DNA of 64,000 bases. It comes from Adenophora triphylla var. japonica (lineage: Eukaryota; Streptophyta; Magnoliopsida; Asterales; Campanulaceae). The stretch covers positions 186,001 through 250,000 of the forward strand of contig JAFEMH010002100.1 of the NCBI GenBank assembly GCA_022495995.1. The letters run 5' to 3'. How positions within the stretch are numbered: the first letter of the stretch is position 1; every line of letters begins with the position of its first letter. Shown here one piece after another: positions 55,309 through 64,000 of this stretch. The notes below the pieces were generated by a model. It was given only the letters and a program-made list of their open reading frames with translations, was not told the origin of the DNA and searched no databases. The position numbers and the translations under genes are program-made.

Positions 55309-55368
55309 GGAACTACGACGGCCTGAGTCTTCCTAATTTGGGAGAAACGTAGGCAACCACTTGGTGCG
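55309..55368 (+). other. conserved CTACG/CGTAG structured motif, B2 leader
   Basis: Outer stem CTACG (55313-55317) with CGTAG (55348-55352), bulge ACGGCCTGAGT, inner stem CTTCC (55329-55333) with GGGAG (55340-55344) and downstream hairpin ACCA-CT-TGGT. It is 400 bp downstream of the PBS. Confidence 0.82.
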
Positions 55369-55750
55369 GCCACTATCTGTTTTCCTTTTGATTTTCAAAA
55401 AAAATCTCTATTTTTATCTATCACCTAGATTGACTATTACACACGCGCACTCATATTATAACTGTCATTGCACTGCATACCCTCTATAAACCTGGGACCC
55501 ACACTAAGGACGGATGACGGTAACCACCTAGTCGCCGGTCTCTCCGAAGTTGGACAATCCCACTCCGCGTATTCAATCCACTTAGATTGTCATATCGCGG
55601 GGAGCCTAGCCTTCCAGCCCTGCATCGCCACATTCTCATGTAGATTGACTTTTTAGGATCACTCCGTGACCGGTCGGTTTTGACTCGGTGATCTTTTCTT
55701 GTTTTTGACCAAAACAAAGCCATGCAAAATTGACAATAAAGAAGGATTCG

Positions 55751-55832
55751 GAAAAGTCCCTTCGGAAAAAGTCCCTTCGAAAAAAGTCCCTTCGAAATGA
55801 CCCTTTCGGATGTCCCTTCAAAAAAAAATACA
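55751..55832 (+). repeat. short AAGTCCCTTCG direct repeats in B2 leader
   Basis: Four to five imperfect units of about 17 bp (AAGTCCCTTCGRAAAA), also seen at 52234-52312 in B1. Confidence 0.75.
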
Positions 55833-55995
55833 TGCATATAGTCCTTCGAAAAAACAATCTTACATGGCTTTGTTTTACAAAAATCGGATTGATTGCTTAG
55901 TCGTTAGGTTCTGATGAAGGCCTTAGAAACCCCTCAAAACGGACTTTCCGTTCCGACCAAAGATTAGGTCTAAATAAAAATCGACTTTCCGTGTG

Positions 55996-56034
55996 ATTAT
56001 CTCGCGCGGGATTACTTATCTCGCGCGGGATAAC
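55996..56034. repeat. TTATCTCGCGCGGGAT direct pair before B2 gag
   Basis: TTATCTCGCGCGGGAT occurs twice, about 20 bp apart. It is a diverged form of the family palindrome, at the same place as the 52516-52549 pair in B1. Confidence 0.75.
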
Positions 56035-56161
56035 GCTTCTGTTTGTTGAATCTGAGCCTGAGCCATTTAAGCCTGCTTCCGACTCGTTGGGGCTAGATCC
56101 TGATATCTGCATCTCTTCTGTCAGTTTTTCGAAGCTACTCAACTTCAAGACTCCCAACACA

Positions 56162-57560
56162 ATGTCCGACATCGACAACATTCCGGGTAATGAGACTCTG
56201 TCCGAAAACAACCACAAACTTCTGGAAGAAGCCAATGATCGCCTAGAAGTGCAAGCTTCCCAAATCCACACTCTCGTGGAAGAAATTCAAGAGCTTAGGG
56301 CTGCACTAGCCAAAAAAGAAAAGAAGAAGAAAAATGATTCTTCCTCCGGAGAAGAGGAGTCATACACTAAAAGGGCCAAGGGTCGCCGCAAAAGCAAAAG
56401 CAAGAAAAAGAAGTACGAGTCTAGCTCGTCATCTTCCTCATCTGACAATGAAAGCTACACATCCAAGAAAGAAAGCAAGGGGGAAAGCAAGAATGAACCC
56501 CTTACCATGGCCATGCTAGGAAAGAAACTTGCATCCCTCGATGTAAGTAAGGGAGCCTAGCTCTCTATTGATTACGAAACCCTTCGTCAGTCCATGTCAA
56601 AGCTTCCTAGAAAGTACAAAACACCCGACATTGCAAAATTCAATGGTACCACCTGTCCCAAATCACATTTGGAGACCTACTCTTGGGCCATGCTACCTAT
56701 GGGTGTTGATGACAACCTGTTAGCCCAATTCTTTCCACAAACTCTCGATGGTGCCGTTAGAGATTGGTACATGACCCTTCCACTCTCAACAAGACTAGAC
56801 TGGCCACTCGCTAGTTGTACTTTCCAAAAGCAATATGAGGACAACTCCACTTATCGCACCACTAGAAGGGATCTTGAGCAAACCAAGCAGCTTCCGAACG
56901 AATCCTTCACAGATTTTGTCAAAAGGTGGAAAACCAAACTGACTGAAATCGTTGATAGGCCAAGCCTAGACGAACAAATTCACATCCTCATACAATGCCT
57001 TAGAGAGGAATATCAAGACAAGCTAGCCGGCAACTACTTTCCTAGCTTCGCCGAACTTCACAAGTCGGGCATACGGTTAGATGACCTCATCAAACAGAAA
57101 AGGGAAGCCAAGAAAGAAAGTGGATTCCGTTACAACAAGAGCTCTTCTTCCTCCTCCAATCCCAAGGATGCATCTGGCAATGCCATTGTCTTCAATCATC
57201 CCAGAAATGGTAAGTACTCTGCGGTACCTCCACCACAAAAGAAGAAGAAAGATAGACATTATGACAAGCTTGAAGGAATCACCCAAGAAGAACTCTTTGA
57301 AGTGCTTGTCAAGAACGGGAAAATCAAACCAAGAGAAGGTGGACCTCCAAAGAAAGATCTTCCTGCCAACCATGCTTATCATCTCTTCTGCAAGTACCAC
57401 AACTTCACCGGTCATGACACCAACTCCTGCTTCCACTTGAAAGACGTCCTCCAAGATTTGTTTGACGATAAAGAGATAGGGTTACCTAATGTTGTTACTA
57501 ATCCTTTGCCAAACAATGAGGTCAATCTGATAGAGATAGAAAGTAGCTTCGAGGACCCTA
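56162..57560 (+). pseudogene. Tat/Ogre-type Gag (B2)
   Basis: The ATG at 56162 (MSDIDNIPGNETLSENN) was chosen because the following frame is open and coiled-coil-like (LEVQASQIHTLVEEIQELRA). A Lys-rich and Ser-rich tract follows, then one TAG at 56558-56560 where B1 has Ser. The capsid runs 56594-57080: FNGTTCPKSHLETYSWAMLP, RDWYMTLPLSTRLDWPL, TDFVKRWKTKLTEIVDRPSL. A Cys/His cluster CKYHNFTGHDTNSCFHLK at about 57390-57443 is the Tat-type zinc knuckle. Gag and protease share one frame. Confidence 0.92.
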
Positions 57561-59134
57561 CTCGTCTAGCCACAATTGTGGACGAGAGCCCTCTTGAATT
57601 TAATGAATCTTTTTTCTGTTATATGATGTCTTGGGAGGAAATCTTAGAACAAAAGGGAAAAGGGTCTAAAACAGTCAACCTACTCACACGATCCGGTCGT
57701 GTGATCACCAACAAAGACCCAAGGGATGAAAATCCTCCAAAACAAGCCAAAGCCTCATTGCCAAACGAACTGGAGGACCCTCTCTTAACTCAGTTAAAGA
57801 AGACACAAGCAAACATCTCGATTTGGGATCTCATAGGAGCATCTCACAAGCACCGTGAGATGTTGAAAAAGGCATTGGCTCAAATGACCATTTCCTCTGA
57901 AGCAACACCCGAAGAGCTCACTCAAATGATTGGCCAAGTGCAATTTGGTAACGTCATCACTTTCACTGACTTGGACCTCCCATCCTATGGGAACAATCAT
58001 CATGAGGCCCTTAACATAACTGCTAAGGTGAATGAGTACCGAATGCCACACATTTTGGTTGACAATGGTTCTGCAATAAATGTCCTCCCAAAGAAAGCCT
58101 TATCATCATTAAGCCTCACCCACAAAGACCTCAAGCCATCTGGGCATACTGTAAGGGGATACGATTGTACTGTTAGAACCGCTCTGGGATCAGTTATGAT
58201 ACCTGTAGAAATGGGGCAAGTCACTATGAGCATCGAATTTCAAGTCATCGACATTCCGGCATCCTTCAACTTACTGCTTGGTCGCCCTTGGCTACACGAC
58301 ATAGGGGGTGTGCCCTCCTCCCTGCACCAATGCATCAAGTTCAGACACAACAATACGATAGTCACCATACACGGAGAGATGGTTACTGCTAGTCCTATCC
58401 TCGAAGTACAACATAGCAATTCTGATTTCCTGTTCAGTGGTTTTGAGATCGAGAAGGAAAGCACTGTGAATGTCATAGAAACTTACAACGAAAATGACTA
58501 CTCCAAGGCACTTTGGTTTTCCGGAAGCCTTCCTGTCTGGAGAATGATGCTAGCAAAAGGGTACTTTCCTGGATTAGGGCTCAGAAAGCACTTACAAGGG
58601 ATAACGGAACCACCACCGGTCCCCCCACTTCACACAAAGCATGGCCTAGGATACATCATCTCCATCCACGATGAGGATGACGAAGAAGAGTGGGGCTTCA
58701 CTCAAACCAAGTGGGAAGGAACCGCATACAAAAGCTACGACGACCCAAAGCCCAAGAATTGTAACCTCAAGCCATATCGAACGACACTCAATGGCTACTT
58801 TGTTCGAGAAGGGGAAAGTATTCCCTACTTTATCTTTTCAGAACCATGGACTGATGATAAAGGAAAGCGCCAATCGGGCTTTGAAATCTTCAGCGACTGC
58901 GATGCTTCTCCAGATGAAACAGAATCCGTCCCACTAATCCCTAATGATTTGTGGGGCACGAAGGCAGAAATGACAAGTGAATGGGACTTTGTGTTGGGAG
59001 AAGACATCTTTGCGGCAGTTCAAGACCTATGCCAATTAGAAGACAAACGGCCGGATCCATGCAATCTCCAAGGGGGACGCTCCAACTACTGCGATTACAC
59101 GAGGGCGATACGAAATGTGATGAGCCAATTCTAA
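57561..59134 (+). pseudogene. Tat/Ogre-type protease with G-patch (B2)
   Basis: Same frame as Gag. The protease active site is ILVDNGSAINVLPKKAL at about 58055, with VDNGS in place of VDTGS, and the C-terminal block is FNLLLGRPWLHDIGGVPSSL (about 58266). A G-patch-like segment follows (LAKGYFPGLGLRKHLQG, about 58550-58600), a known feature of some Tat/Ogre proteases. An acidic spacer with DEDDEEEWG leads to a frameshift near 59100, after which reading continues in the next frame. Confidence 0.88.
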
Positions 59135-60777
59135 ACTGGCACATCACCGGAGGACCAGTTGTTGATGAAGACTTCATGATCAAAGAGCTTGGTTGCACTC
59201 CCCATCCCCGCAGGAAGATAGGCCCTGTAACTTTTATATTAGAAGCAGGCTCCACCTCCGATGAACTCACTCAAGAGGAAGTCGAGGCGGTGGCTGAACA
59301 TGTATTCCCTTACTTCCTTAATGAAAACTTTGTTCTTTCCGAGTACCCTGAGATTGCTAACATCGTGAATGATGAATTAACTAATAATAATCAACATAAC
59401 GAACACGTTAATAATGAATCATACGACGAGATAGATCAAGAAAACGAACAAATCTTAAAAGAATTAGCTAAGCAAGTAGGTTGTTGTGGAAAAAATGGCC
59501 CCGTTGACAACGAGGAAATGCAAACGGTTAACCTTGGGACAACGGAAGACCCCAGAGAAACAAAGGTCGGCAGCTTCTTCAAGGGGGAAGACAGAGAAAC
59601 CTTGACGCAGCTCCTCAGAGAATATGTCGACGTCTTCGCTTGGTCCTACAGAGATATGCCAGGTTGAATCGATCGGTTGTAAAACACAAGATACCGCTGC
59701 TACCCAACGCCAAGCCAGTCAAGCAGAAACTATGCAAAATCAAACCGGAATGGTCAATGCAAGTGAAAGAGGAAATCATGAAACTCTTGAAGGTAGGGTT
59801 CATCAAAGTGATTGAATATCCAGAATGGCTAGCAAACACGGTGCAAGTAGCCAAGTCGAACGGGAAAATACGAGTCTGTGTTGATTTCAGAGACTTGAAC
59901 AAGGCATCCCCTAAAGATGACTTCCCGCTACCAAACATAGACATGTTGGTCGATGCCACAGCAGCATACGAAGTCCGCTCATTCGTCGACGGTTTTGCGA
60001 GGGTATAACCAAATCCTCACGGCGAGAGGAGGATCAAGCACAAACAAAGATTCACCACACCTTGGGAACGTTACGCTACACCTGGTCATGCCGTTTGGTC
60101 TCAAGAACGCCAGGGCTACTTACCAAAGAGCGATCACGACACTATTCCACGACATGATCCACAAGGAAATAGAGGTATATGTGAACGACATGATTATTCA
60201 CTCAAAAGGGACAGATGGTCAAGACTTGAAGATCTCGAGAAAATTCTTCAATCGACTGAGACAGCACAAGATGAGGCTCAACCCCGCCAAATGCTCATTC
60301 GGAGTGGTCAAAGGGAAAGTCTTAGGGTACATGGTCACAGAGCGTGGTATAGAAGCAGATCCCGCCAAGATAAAAGCCATTACAGACATGCCTCCACCCA
60401 GAACACAGAAAGAAGTAAAGGGATTCATGGGCAGAATTCAATATATCAGTCGATTCATCAATCAACTGACTACAATGTGCGACCCCATCTTCAAGCTACT
60501 TAAGAAAAATGCACCTCAAGAGTGGACCGAAGAATGTCAAGAGGCATTCGAGGAAGTTAAGCACTACTTGACTTCCCCACCTATCCTGGTTCCACCGCAC
60601 AAGGAGAAGCCCTTGAAGTTGTACCTCACGGTTACGGACAACGCATTAGGGGCTATGCTCGCTCAAGAACAGCCTGCCTCGCACACAGAGAATGCCATCT
60701 ATTTCGTCAGCCGCAGATTCCAAGGCAGCGAAATCAACTACTCTCCACTCGAAAAGTCCTGCGTTGCTCTCGTCTAG
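59100..60777 (+). pseudogene. Tat/Ogre-type RT and RNase H (B2), broken, catalytic Asp lost
   Basis: The spacer ends VDVFAWSYRDMPG (59667), then a one-base shift to 59640-60008: WLANTVQVAKSNGKIRVCVD and FRDLNKASPKDDFPLPNIDM. A second shift near 59990 is followed by LVMPFGLKNARATYQRAI and the catalytic motif YVNDMIIHSKG at about 60178; the family has YVDD, so the first Asp is Asn. Connection (FGVVKGKVLGYMVTERGIEA) and RNase H (LKLYLTVTDNALGAMLAQEQ, ENAIYFVSRRF) follow to a TAG at 60775-60777. Reading continues in frame at 60778. Confidence 0.92.
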
Positions 60778-62820
60778 TTATCACAAAGGCTAAAGCACTA
60801 TATGGAAGCCTTCCCAGTCCGTCTCATTGCAAAAATGGATCCACTGAAATATATCATAGACAAATCAAATTTGTCTTCGAGACTGGCCAAATGGTATTTC
60901 TTGCTCGCGGGGTATGATATCACTTACGTCACTCAGAAATCCGCCAGGGGGAGTGTATTCGCAGATCAGTTGGCTGAATTTCCTTGCGACGAAGTGAAGG
61001 GGGAAGACCCGCGATTCCCTGATGAGGACATCCTGAGTATAGAAGAAAATAAGTGGCAATTATTTTTCGATGGCGCAGCCAACAAGAGAGGGTTCGGCAT
61101 TGGAATGTTATTGGTAGACCCTAACGACATCTACACTCCACTGGCAGTACGTCTTGACTTTGACGCCACCAACAACACCGCAGAATACGAGGCTTGCATA
61201 GCGGGGCTTGAGGCAGCCCTAGAACGCAACGTGACTGAACTCGAGGTATTCGGGGATTCCCAATTGATCATCAATCAGACATTGAAGATGTGGAGGGTCC
61301 AAGATCCAACCCTTCAAAGATACAGTGCCCATCTCCAAGAGTTGGCGCAACAATTTCAAGAGGTCTCATTCCACTACCTCCCCAGAGACAAAAATCGGTT
61401 TGCGGACGTGTTAGCCACGCTTGCTTCTTTGGTCGAAATCCCTAAAGGAAAAGCAGTCAAACCCTTCAAAATAACACGGCGTACAACTCCTGCATACTGC
61501 GCCGTTATAGATCTCCATGACTGCAAAGACAAATGGTTATCCGAATGTGCCGCTGTTGGGAACTCCGAAGAGAAACCATGGTACCATGACATTTGGAATT
61601 TCATCCAAGATGGAACCATACCGCCGGAGACAGACCCGAAGACTCAGATCGCCCTTAAGAGTTTGGCCACCAATTACGTCATCACCGCTGGCCGTCTATT
61701 CAAGAAACATTCCCAAGGAAACCTCCTTTGTGCCACCGAGGAAGAGGCCCAAGAAATAATGGACCATGTTCATCAAGGCATATGTGGAACCCACATGAGC
61801 GGAAACATGCTCGCCAAAAAGATCATCAGACAAGGGTACTTTTGGCTGACCATGGAAGCCGACTGTACCAAAATGGTCAAGAAGTGCCATAAGTGTCAGA
61901 TACACGCCAATCTCCAGCATGCACCACCTTCCTTGCTGTACCCTATGACTTCTCCTTGGCCGTTCTCTACGTGGGGGATAAACGTGATTGGAAAGGTCAC
62001 ACCCGTAGGAGCCAACGGACACTGCTTCGTCCTAGTAGCCATCGACTATTTCACTAAATGGGTCGAGGCCGCCTCTTACAAAATTCTGAATGCCAGAAAG
62101 GTTGCAAAATTCATCAAGCACAACATCATCTGCCGGTATGGGGTTCCGCAAGAGATGATATCCGATAATGGGTCTCACTTCGAGAAGGAAACCGATCGCC
62201 TACTGACTGAGTACAAAATCACGAGACACAAGTCGTCTCCTTACAGGCCTCAAACGAACGGAGCAGTTGAAGCCGCGAACAAAAGAATCGAGACTATCAT
62301 CAGAAAAATGGCGGTCACTGGAAAAGACTGGCCCGACAAGCTACCATTCGCACTATGGGGATACCGCACTTCAGTCCGGACAGCTACAGGAGAGACTCCC
62401 TACGCCCTCACATTCGGAATGGAGGCTGTCTTACCGATAGAATTGGAAATACCATCACTACGGGTTCTCCTAGAAAACCAATTGAATGAAGTCGACTGGC
62501 TAGGAAGCAGATACGAAGAGTTGGCCCTGTTGGACGAAAGAAGGTTGAAAGCAGCCGAACACACTCAAGCTTACCAAAGAAGAATGGCAAGAGCTTTCAA
62601 CAAAAAGGTCAAGACAAGGAACATCAGAGTAGGTGACCTGGTTCTCCGTGAGCACCGTCCTGGACCTTTCAACCCGCTAGGCAAGTGGGGACCAAGATGG
62701 ATAGGACCCTACATTGTGAAGAAGATATTCTCTGGGGGAGCCCTTCAGCTGGTAGACTTAGACGGAGAATAACTACCGAAGCCGGTCAACATGGACAAGC
62801 TCAAGAAGTACTTCGCGTGA
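60778..62820 (+). pseudogene. Tat/Ogre-type second RNase H and integrase (B2), catalytic Asp lost
   Basis: Open from 60802 to 62772. End of RNase H 1, then RNase H 2: WQLFFDGAANKRGFGIGMLL, NNTAEYEACIAGLEAALE and EVFGDSQLIINQ. Integrase: HQGICGTHMSGNMLAKK and CHKCQIHANL (HHCC); core WGINVIGKVTPV (about 61975), where the first catalytic Asp is Asn, MISDNGSHFEKE with the second Asp, and PQTNGAVEAANKRIETII with the Glu. The C-terminal region has VGDLVLREHRP and KWGPRWIGPYIV. A TAA at 62770 precedes the natural end PKPVNMDKLKKYFA-stop at 62820. Confidence 0.93.
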
Positions 62821-62986
62821 CTTGGCCTCCTAAAAAGAAATCGCTCGCTAGGTTGAAAATCCCGGAAAGGACGGCCTAGGCAAAAATTAGAGCTAGCACA
62901 AGAAAAGAAGCCCGCTAGATTGAAAACCCGAAGGGGCGGTCTAGGCAGAAGAAAGGGTGTGCATAAAAAAAAAAAAAGGGATGCTT

Positions 62987-63000
62987 ATCTCGCGCGAGAT
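62987..63000. repeat. ATCTCGCGCGAGAT palindrome after B2 pol
   Basis: A perfect 14-bp palindrome of the same family as those in the LTR and leader. Confidence 0.85.
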
Positions 63001-63043
63001 TATCCCTCGGCACGGAGCCGTATTTTGTCCTTTTCTCAAAAAT

Positions 63044-63110
63044 AAACTACGTTAGACCTGAGCCTCTTATTTAATTGCTGTAAAAGAGGAACGTAGGCAG
63101 CCTTCGGGTT
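63044..63110 (+). other. conserved CTACG/CGTAG structured motif, B2 3' copy
   Basis: The strongest copy: outer stem CTACGTT (63047-63053) with AACGTAG (63090-63096), bulge AGACCTGAG, perfect inner stem CCTCTT (63063-63068) with AAGAGG (63084-63089), and downstream AGCC-TTCG-GGTT, a UUCG tetraloop hairpin. Confidence 0.85.
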
Positions 63111-63289
63111 CGGTCTAATCAAATAAGTAAATCTACTTTTGTCCTTTTATTAATCGAATGCATTTTTATTAATGACAAAAGGGAAATCCTAACCACAACG
63201 ACTAATTTGCTAAGCTAACAATCTTGAAAAAAATACTAATAAAACCAAACTATTGATCTATCAAAGCAATCTCTTGGTACTCCTAAGAT

Positions 63290-64000
63290 CTAGCCTTTCA
63301 TTGACTTGGTAGGCCGGCGGACATGGTCACCACCGTCTTCGCGGTCCTTCTTGCGCTTTGAGCCCCTCAAAGCAGAGCATCCCTCAAGACGATCAAAGAC
63401 AGACTCCGAAAGCCTCTTGAAGACATTGGGCCTATCCAAAGCTTGCGTCTTTCCAGGCATCCCTTTGCCTCGCCTCTCGTACCAATCCCCGTCGAGAAAA
63501 TCCTGAGTTGGATCAGTTCGTACATTAGCAGGATCAGACTGAGCCTCGCTCCTTCGCAAGATACTGCTGGCCACAAAAGAATCCCCTAGCAGTGAAAGCC
63601 GCAGATCATCAATCTTCTCCGCACTAGGGTGATCGGTATGAAAGAACCAATCCAAATACTTGTCAGACAAGAAGATGCTTGCATTAAAGGTCCGAAGGTT
63701 CGACCAGCGGTCCCGACTAGTTCCTTCACCCCATGCTTGAGCTAGCGCCTGCGCGAACTCTACACCAATATAAGACACTTCACGAGAAGCTCCCTCGAAC
63801 AGATAAGTATCCTGCTGCTGACTAAGCTGACGGAGCACCCGTTTGGGAAAATAAAAGGAAGAATCTCGCAAACCCGGAAGAACAACCCTGTCAAAACCCT
63901 TGGTATTGGCAACATACTTGTTCAACCTCCAATAAGGTGGACACCAAAGAATGTCAGCAGTTTCGGTCTTCGCAATCAACTCAGCCCATTCATCCGCGGA
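63290..64000 (-). CDS. antisense ORF of Tat/Ogre-type element, plant-mobile-domain-like (partial)
   Basis: An open minus-strand frame enters from the right edge (DEWAELIAKTETADILWCP) and runs uninterrupted to a stop at 63290, 236 codons visible. Conserved-looking blocks include YVANTKGFDRVVLPGLRDSS, YFPKRVLRQLSQQQDTYLFE and FAQALAQAWGEG; the C-terminus is very basic (RGSKRKKDREDGGDHVRRPT), a possible nuclear signal. Position and character fit the antisense ORFs of Tat elements that resemble plant mobile domain proteins (PF10536; family assigned from memory). It has no stop or shift here, unlike gag-pol of the same element. The start codon lies outside. Confidence 0.72.
   Translation of the reverse strand, partial: SADEWAELIAKTETADILWCPPYWRLNKYVANTKGFDRVVLPGLRDSSFYFPKRVLRQLSQQQDTYLFEGASREVSYIGVEFAQALAQAWGEGTSRDRWSNLRTFNASIFLSDKYLDWFFHTDHPSAEKIDDLRLSLLGDSFVASSILRRSEAQSDPANVRTDPTQDFLDGDWYERRGKGMPGKTQALDRPNVFKRLSESVFDRLEGCSALRGSKRKKDREDGGDHVRRPTKSMKG

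Larger units (their letters stand above)
62821..63289 (+). other. B2 post-pol untranslated region
   Basis: Non-coding. It contains a direct repeat around CGCTAGGTTGAAAATCCCG / CGCTAGATTGAAAACCCG (about 62846 and 62912), the palindrome ATCTCGCGCGAGAT (62987-63000) and the three-helix motif (63044-63110). Confidence 0.7.
53906..64000 (+). mobile_element. Tat/Ogre-type element B2, 5' LTR to antisense ORF (runs off window)
   Basis: LTR, Arg-tRNA PBS, leader, gag, protease with G-patch, RT-RNase H, second RNase H, integrase, then an antisense ORF reaching the window edge. It inserted into B1 gag after CTATC (53901-53905), the presumed target site. The 3' LTR is outside. The dual RNase H, antisense ORF and PBS class place it in the Tat/Ogre group. 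No ORF1 is present between PBS and gag, unlike canonical Ogre. Confidence 0.92.

Overview
The window is plant nuclear DNA, most likely from a eudicot. Every recognisable segment belongs to a transposable element: LTR retrotransposons of the Ty3/gypsy lineages Tat/Ogre, Athila and Tekay, Ty1/copia elements including a SIRE-like one, a PIF/Harbinger DNA transposon, a hAT-type MITE and a Stowaway MITE. I found no convincing host gene, tRNA or rRNA. The organisation is that of nested, repeat-rich (for example pericentromeric) heterochromatin.

Layout. (1) 1-1209 is anonymous A-rich DNA. (2) 1215-20083, minus strand: a large non-coding Ogre-like element (LARD type) with 1.9-kb LTRs, an Arg-tRNA type primer-binding site, target duplication CCTTT and a 5.3-kb internal region made of minisatellites and hairpins. 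Its 3' LTR is split by a 9.8-kb plus-strand Tat element (2179-11977, duplication CTTAT); the other LTR preserves the empty insertion site. (3) 20925-23590, minus strand: a decayed PIF/Harbinger transposon (Myb-like protein plus DDE transposase), cut by a hAT-type MITE, with a Stowaway MITE nearby. (4) 24107-48031, plus strand: a SIRE-like copia element cut by a complete Tekay chromovirus (26110-35582, GCTTA), an Athila element lacking RT and integrase (35886-44556, GAAAC) and a Tekay-like solo LTR (45751-47920, CTGCT). It ends where a second copia element (48032 onward, minus) inserted. (5) That second copia is cut at 50377 by a Tat/Ogre-type element, whose gag is cut at 53906 by another member of the same family that runs off the right edge with gag-protease, RT-RNase H, integrase and an antisense ORF.

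The coding regions are all pseudogenes or partial, except the antisense ORF at the right edge, which is open throughout the visible part. Enough is intact to assign lineages: Zn knuckles, protease D-S/T-G type sites, RT YxDD, two RNase H domains in Tat, a chromodomain in Tekay and an integrase DDE.

The most interesting signals are non-coding. A three-helix, apparently covarying RNA motif (outer stem CTACG/CGTAG, bulge RCCTGAG, variable inner stem, downstream hairpin) occurs five times, in both the LARD and the Tat/Ogre-type elements, on the 5' and 3' sides of the internal region. Separately, five unrelated families carry family-specific clusters of short palindromes (CTCGGCCGAG, TCTCGCGCGAGA, TGTCGCGTGACA, GCACGAGTCGTGC). 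In most they lie upstream of the LTR TATA box and are repeated in internal untranslated DNA.
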